64,000 nucleotides of DNA. It comes from Flavihumibacter petaseus NBRC 106054 (GTDB taxonomy: Bacteria > Bacteroidota > Bacteroidia > Chitinophagales > Chitinophagaceae). The notes beneath the pieces were generated by a model. The model made no database searches. It was not told where the DNA came from and was given only the letters and a program-made list of their open reading frames with translations. The position numbers and the translations under genes were made by a program. Within the stretch, counting starts at the first letter, position 1. Each line of letters opens with the position of its first letter. The DNA is taken from assembly GCF_000974785.1 (NCBI RefSeq), contig NZ_BBWV01000001.1:1860001-1924000 (forward strand), given 5' to 3'. This document shows positions 60,335 to 64,000 of the stretch, piece after piece.

Positions 60335-60838
60335 TCATTTTGCATAGACCTCTAACTCATCTATGTCCTGGTCGCTTACGCGGAGAGTCTTCCAGGAAGT
60401 CTTGTCTTCTATTTTCACGAGATAAATGGTTTCTTTTCGTGGAATTTGAAGTTCCTGAACCAGAAATATATTGTAGTCAAGATATTCAGAACGAACGCGG
60501 AGACGTACTTCAGTCGGCAGTTGTTGTTCACTATAGGTGCGGATAAGTTGTAAAAATGTTCCCGAATTGGTATAGTCAGCCATACAACTGACACCATTCT
60601 TTACAAATTTTATGCGCTGACCATCCCTTGTGCTGTACCATTTTTCTTCGGAGACATCGCCGAACTTCTTTTTAAAACTTCTGGCTGCACGGGTATCGGC
60701 AAAGTACATGGCGTCTGATGAACCGGGTACGGCCGTTTCTGCCGTGTTTTCCGCAATCATACGCGGACCCTGCTGCGCTGATACATTACCGATAGTTGCT
60801 GCAATCACTGTCAACGTGGTGAATATTGCTCTTTTCAT
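60335..60838 (-). CDS. Secreted PepSY-like protein
   Basis: The 167-residue product has a signal peptide (to NVSAQQ). Its mature part shows ARSFKKKFGDVSEEKWYSTR, SCMADYTNSGTFLQLIRTYS, QLPTEVRLRVRSEYLDYNIF and ETIYLVKIEDKTSWKTLRVS. This is the order of the PepSY-like protein at 26236-26679 with an insert near the N-terminus. The family is of unknown role in the envelope. It precedes the GntP gene in transcription order but a terminator lies between, so the two are separate units. Confidence 0.7.
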   Translation of the reverse strand: MKRAIFTTLTVIAATIGNVSAQQGPRMIAENTAETAVPGSSDAMYFADTRAARSFKKKFGDVSEEKWYSTRDGQRIKFVKNGVSCMADYTNSGTFLQLIRTYSEQQLPTEVRLRVRSEYLDYNIFLVQELQIPRKETIYLVKIEDKTSWKTLRVSDQDIDELEVYAK

Positions 60839-60928
60839 GGCGATAGGTTTTAAACAAAACTACTTGCATGCTGTAGGCAAATCCAGTGCTGTTGAGCAAT
60901 CTGCGGGATTAACCGGGTAATTGGTCTG

Positions 60929-61669
60929 TTAAAACCATTTTAACAGCGATTCTTTCCGGCTGCGGGACACATTTACCGTTGATCCATCGCTCATGGAAAG
61001 ATAACCGCCCTCACCACGGGTATACTTGACAATTTCGTTGAGGTTTACAAGAAAGGAGTGGTGTACACGCAGGAAGCAGGAGAATGGTTTCAGTTGTTCT
61101 TCGATATCTTTTAACGTTCTGCTGGCAACTACTTTTTTGTTGTTCCGTAGAAACAGGTAGGTGTAATTGTCATCTGCCTCACAGCGTATAATGTCATTGG
61201 CAGGGATAAGTTCAAAGCCGTCTGTTGTGGGAACGGCCAGTTTTGTAAATGGATTATTCCTGCCATTTACCTGTTCGAGGAGAAACCGCAACTGTTCTGC
61301 TGCAACGGTCGGGCGCTGCTGGTAATATTTTTTAACAGCCGATTCCAATTCGCGGGGATCAACCGGTTTCAGCAGGTAATCAAGGGCGCTGTACCGGATC
61401 GCGCGGATGGCGTATTGATCATAGCTCGTGGTGAAAATGACGGAGAAATTAAAATCGCCCAGTTGTTCCAGCATCCGGAAACCATTCATGTTCGGCATTT
61501 CCACATCAAGAAATACCAGCTCGGGTTGAAATTGCCGGAGGGCTTCAAATCCCTGTGCTGCGGAGCGGCAGGTGGCCAGGAGCGTCACTTCGGGACAATA
61601 TTCCTGGAGCAGCAAAGACAATGTTTCCAGGCAACGGCCCTCATCGTCTATGGCAATAGCTTTAATCAT
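60929..61669 (-). CDS. LytTR-family response regulator
   Basis: The 246-residue protein has a receiver with D8/D9, phospho-acceptor D55 (LVFLDVEMP) and DYLLKPVD. The LytTR domain has IIRCEADDNYTYLFLRNNKK, ASRTLKDIEEQLK, FLRVHHSFLVNLNEIVKY, TRGEGGYLSMSDGSTVNVSR and SRKESLLKWF. It is a close paralogue of the regulator at 15235-15987. The start overlaps the kinase stop by 8 bp. The pair likely regulates a locus outside the window. A 90-bp gap separates its stop from the PepSY-like gene. Confidence 0.93.
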   Translation of the reverse strand: MIKAIAIDDEGRCLETLSLLLQEYCPEVTLLATCRSAAQGFEALRQFQPELVFLDVEMPNMNGFRMLEQLGDFNFSVIFTTSYDQYAIRAIRYSALDYLLKPVDPRELESAVKKYYQQRPTVAAEQLRFLLEQVNGRNNPFTKLAVPTTDGFELIPANDIIRCEADDNYTYLFLRNNKKVVASRTLKDIEEQLKPFSCFLRVHHSFLVNLNEIVKYTRGEGGYLSMSDGSTVNVSRSRKESLLKWF

Positions 61670-64000
61670 ATCTCAATGGTATTTGAAGAATGACCTCTGT
61701 ACCACCGGAAGAGCCGTCGGCCAGGGTCAGGTCATTAATGTAAATGCTGGAAGCCTGCGGATTTTCGCCTTTGAGCAGTTCAATGCGTCCTGCTGTGATG
61801 TGCATACCCATTGACTTATGTGTGTTTGCAGACTTGCTTTTCAGGGCCGCAGCTTGTTGTCGTCCGATGCCGTCATCCCTGATTACACAAAAGAGGAATT
61901 TGCCTTTTTTGTAGAGTTCAATTTCCAGGAGTCCGCGTTCTTCCTTGTGCATCAGTCCATGCCAGATGGCATTCTCCGCATATGGCTGAATAATAAGCGG
62001 AGGTACAAGTATCGATCCCGGATCAAGGAAGGGATCTACCCGTATCGTATAGGAAAAATGATGATCAAACCGGACTGCTTCCAGCTCGAGGTAGAGCTCC
62101 AGTGATTGCAGTTCCTTATCGAGTGTTATCTGCTGTTGTTCCGAATTCTGGAGGATAAACCGGATCAGTCTGGAGAATTTGGTAAGGTATTCAGAGGCCT
62201 GGGCCTTGTTGTTTTGCAGGATGAAGCGGTTGATGGAATTGAGGGAATTGAAGATGAAATGAGGATTCATTTGTGAACGCAGTGCCTGCATTTCCAGTTC
62301 AGATGACCGGCGTTTGAGCTCTGACAGTTGTTTTTCGGTTTGTGATTTTTCCAGTTGGCGTTTGAATTGTTGTTTTGTGCGCCACCGGATAAAGGCATAT
62401 AGCAACAGGACAAGCAGGGCTGAGGCCGTTATCCTGAACAAGGACGTTGTCCACCATGCCGGTACTATCTCAATTGGAATGGAATGTTCGGACCAGATGT
62501 CTTCATTGTTGGCCACTTTAACGCGAAAAGTATATTTGCCCGGCGGCACATTAAAGTAATAGGCAGTTCGTTCAGCTCCGGCTTTTCTCCAGTCGGGGTC
62601 ATAGCCTTCCAGTTTATAGAGGTGGGTATTCTCACCGGGATTACTGAAATGAATGCCTGCAAATCCAATGGAGAAAATATCCTGGTCATGGTTCAGCCTG
62701 ATGGATTTCTTATTGTCCAGCTGAACAACGAGCTGACCTGCAACCGTAAGGTCTCTCAGAATGATCTGGGGTGCCACCGTCTGAAAGGCATCATCCTTCG
62801 GAACAAAGGAATAAAAACCATTTTTTGAACCGACCATGATCCGGCCGTCTGTGGTGCGGTAAATTGCCTGTGTCAGGGTGCTGGGGTTGACACCCTGGTT
62901 AAAACCATATCCGCGGATCCGGGTTCTTTCTTTGTTGATCTGGAAAATACCGGAACGGGTGCTGACCCAGAGCAGTCCGTTTTCGTCTTCCTGCAATCCA
63001 TTGATATCTGTACTGCCTATCGGACTGCCCTGTTTCCAGAAGGGCTCAAAATCCTTGTTGGGATCAGGTTGCCAGATAAGGCCGTTGGGAGTGCCCGCCC
63101 AGAATCTGCCATTTTTATCCTGATAAATAGTATTGATAGACCGACCCTTTGCGAAAGTGCCCGCCGTATTTCCGTTTGCCAGCCTGACCAGGCCTTCCTC
63201 GTTCATGCCCCCAACCCAGGTATTTCCCTGTCCATCGCGATAAAGGGCAGACACACTCATGGGCGGCGTACTGACTTTTTTCTTTTCTGCATTATCCGGA
63301 TTGAACTCGTACAACCCAGAGGCGGTTGTCATCAGATATTGTGATTTGTTCAGGGGAATTACCTGGTGGATCAGATCGGAATCTGAAAAAATTGCATTGA
63401 TCCTCTGGCTGGCGAAGTCAAACCGATAGAGCCTGCCCCCCAGCAATACCATGTCTTTACCGGGTTCAACGGGAAAGAACCTGCTTTGCCTGGAAAACGT
63501 AAAACTTTTAAAAGGCTGATCTCCGACGGTCAGGTATTTGGGCTTGCCCAGGTCGTTCATCTGGTAGATCCCTGTATTAGTGCTGAACCAGATATCTCCC
63601 CGGCCGTTCTCCTGTATACCCATCAGGTCACCATCTACGTTATGCATGAAATGAAATGTCTTTTTCAGGGGATCCATGCGGTACAGGTTCGACGACTGGG
63701 TGCTGAACCACAACACTCCTTCTCTTGAAGTAAAAGCCTGCCAGCCGCTATTGTCCAGCAGTCCCTGTCCGTTCCCGAACCTGGTAATAACCCGATTGGT
63801 TGGGTCCATCCTGACTATTCCCGACTCAAAAGTGCCGATCCAGATTGCTCCCGCACCGTCTTCCTGAATAAAAGTGATATGATCAACCGGACTTGAGGGC
63901 TCGGGCATCATGTCCTGCTCTTCAAACCCATCAGTTTGTTTATTGTAGAGAAATAATTTATTGCCGAGGGCACCTACCCAGAGGTTCCCGTGGCTGTCTT
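61662..64000 (-). CDS. Two-component propeller LytS-type histidine kinase (runs off the right edge)
   Basis: The frame is open to the window edge. Residues beyond the first visible ATG (63911) also read as a blade (DSHGNLWVGALGNKLFLYN), so the true start lies outside. Blades continue (DGAGAIWIGTFESGIVRMDP, REGVLWFSTQSSNLYRMDP, DKNGRFWAGTPNGLIWQPDP), then a Y_Y_Y domain (IFSIGFAGIHFSNPGENTHL to YTFRVKVANNEDIWS). A membrane helix follows (LFRITASALLVLLLYAFIRW), a coiled coil, and the kinase box SQMNPHFIFNSLNSINRFIL with LVPPLIIQPYAENAIWHGLM. It pairs with the LytTR regulator by an 8-bp overlap. The kinase part resembles that of the TPR kinase at 15984-18104. Confidence 0.92.
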   Translation of the reverse strand, partial: DSHGNLWVGALGNKLFLYNKQTDGFEEQDMMPEPSSPVDHITFIQEDGAGAIWIGTFESGIVRMDPTNRVITRFGNGQGLLDNSGWQAFTSREGVLWFSTQSSNLYRMDPLKKTFHFMHNVDGDLMGIQENGRGDIWFSTNTGIYQMNDLGKPKYLTVGDQPFKSFTFSRQSRFFPVEPGKDMVLLGGRLYRFDFASQRINAIFSDSDLIHQVIPLNKSQYLMTTASGLYEFNPDNAEKKKVSTPPMSVSALYRDGQGNTWVGGMNEEGLVRLANGNTAGTFAKGRSINTIYQDKNGRFWAGTPNGLIWQPDPNKDFEPFWKQGSPIGSTDINGLQEDENGLLWVSTRSGIFQINKERTRIRGYGFNQGVNPSTLTQAIYRTTDGRIMVGSKNGFYSFVPKDDAFQTVAPQIILRDLTVAGQLVVQLDNKKSIRLNHDQDIFSIGFAGIHFSNPGENTHLYKLEGYDPDWRKAGAERTAYYFNVPPGKYTFRVKVANNEDIWSEHSIPIEIVPAWWTTSLFRITASALLVLLLYAFIRWRTKQQFKRQLEKSQTEKQLSELKRRSSELEMQALRSQMNPHFIFNSLNSINRFILQNNKAQASEYLTKFSRLIRFILQNSEQQQITLDKELQSLELYLELEAVRFDHHFSYTIRVDPFLDPGSILVPPLIIQPYAENAIWHGLMHKEERGLLEIELYKKGKFLFCVIRDDGIGRQQAAALKSKSANTHKSMGMHITAGRIELLKGENPQASSIYINDLTLADGSSGGTEVILQIPLRYD

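Overview
The window looks like the chromosome of a glycan-degrading Bacteroidota, most likely a Chitinophagaceae/Chitinophaga-type soil bacterium. The basis is two SusC/SusD outer-membrane pairs, LytTR regulators paired with LytS-type kinases (two of the three kinases carry a beta-propeller sensor), many SusD-like lipoproteins, weak ribosome binding sites, and promoter-like TTTG-N20-TAnnTTTG sites. No rRNA, tRNA or CRISPR array was seen. Both window edges cut a propeller regulator.

Layout. 1-4.8 kb: the 5' half of a propeller regulator, a CYTH enzyme, an SRPBCC protein, an M60 metallopeptidase and a small EF-Tu domain III-like protein. 5.0-6.4 kb: an IS110-family element with a candidate bridge-RNA region. 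6.5-14.4 kb: a thioester alpha-2-macroglobulin divergent from penicillin-binding protein 1C. 14.4-18.1 kb: a glycine-zipper protein, the decayed 3' end of a TonB-dependent receptor, and a TPR kinase/LytTR pair. 18.3-27.9 kb: an amidohydrolase, then a minus-strand cluster (globin, propeller kinase, LytTR regulator, YdcF, GH5 endoglucanase) and two small envelope proteins. Two copies of a ~0.3 kb transposase-less inverted-repeat element bound this block. 28-33.3 kb: an M1 peptidase, an OmpA/PD40 protein, a DUF4412 protein, and an ECF sigma factor with a membrane partner.

33.3-41.2 kb holds a compact minus-strand operon: three AhpD-like CxxCxxxH paralogues, an MFS transporter and a SusCD pair with no glycosidase. 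It looks like an uptake-plus-redox module for a small substrate. 41.2-58.9 kb is a polysaccharide utilization locus. It begins with a membrane-spanning one-component regulator (Kelch-like outside, winged helix plus TPR/BTAD-like region inside). GH92, SusC, SusD, a DUF3823 lipoprotein, a GH71/99-like enzyme, a lipoprotein with three copies of an unrecognised domain, two GH43 enzymes and a second GH71/99-like enzyme follow, ending at a strong terminator. GH92 and GH99-type enzymes together suggest an alpha-mannose-containing glycan, with GH43 removing furanosyl or pentosyl side groups. 58.9-64 kb: a GntP permease, a PepSY-like protein and a third kinase/LytTR pair running off the right edge.

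Insertions and degenerate repeats concentrate between convergent genes (4.8-6.5, 19.6-20.0 and 27.5-27.9 kb). The least ordinary parts are the triple-AhpD/MFS/SusCD operon, the membrane-anchored regulator with a direct-repeat site before GH92, the triple-repeat lipoprotein, the IS110 end structure and the inverted-repeat element pair.
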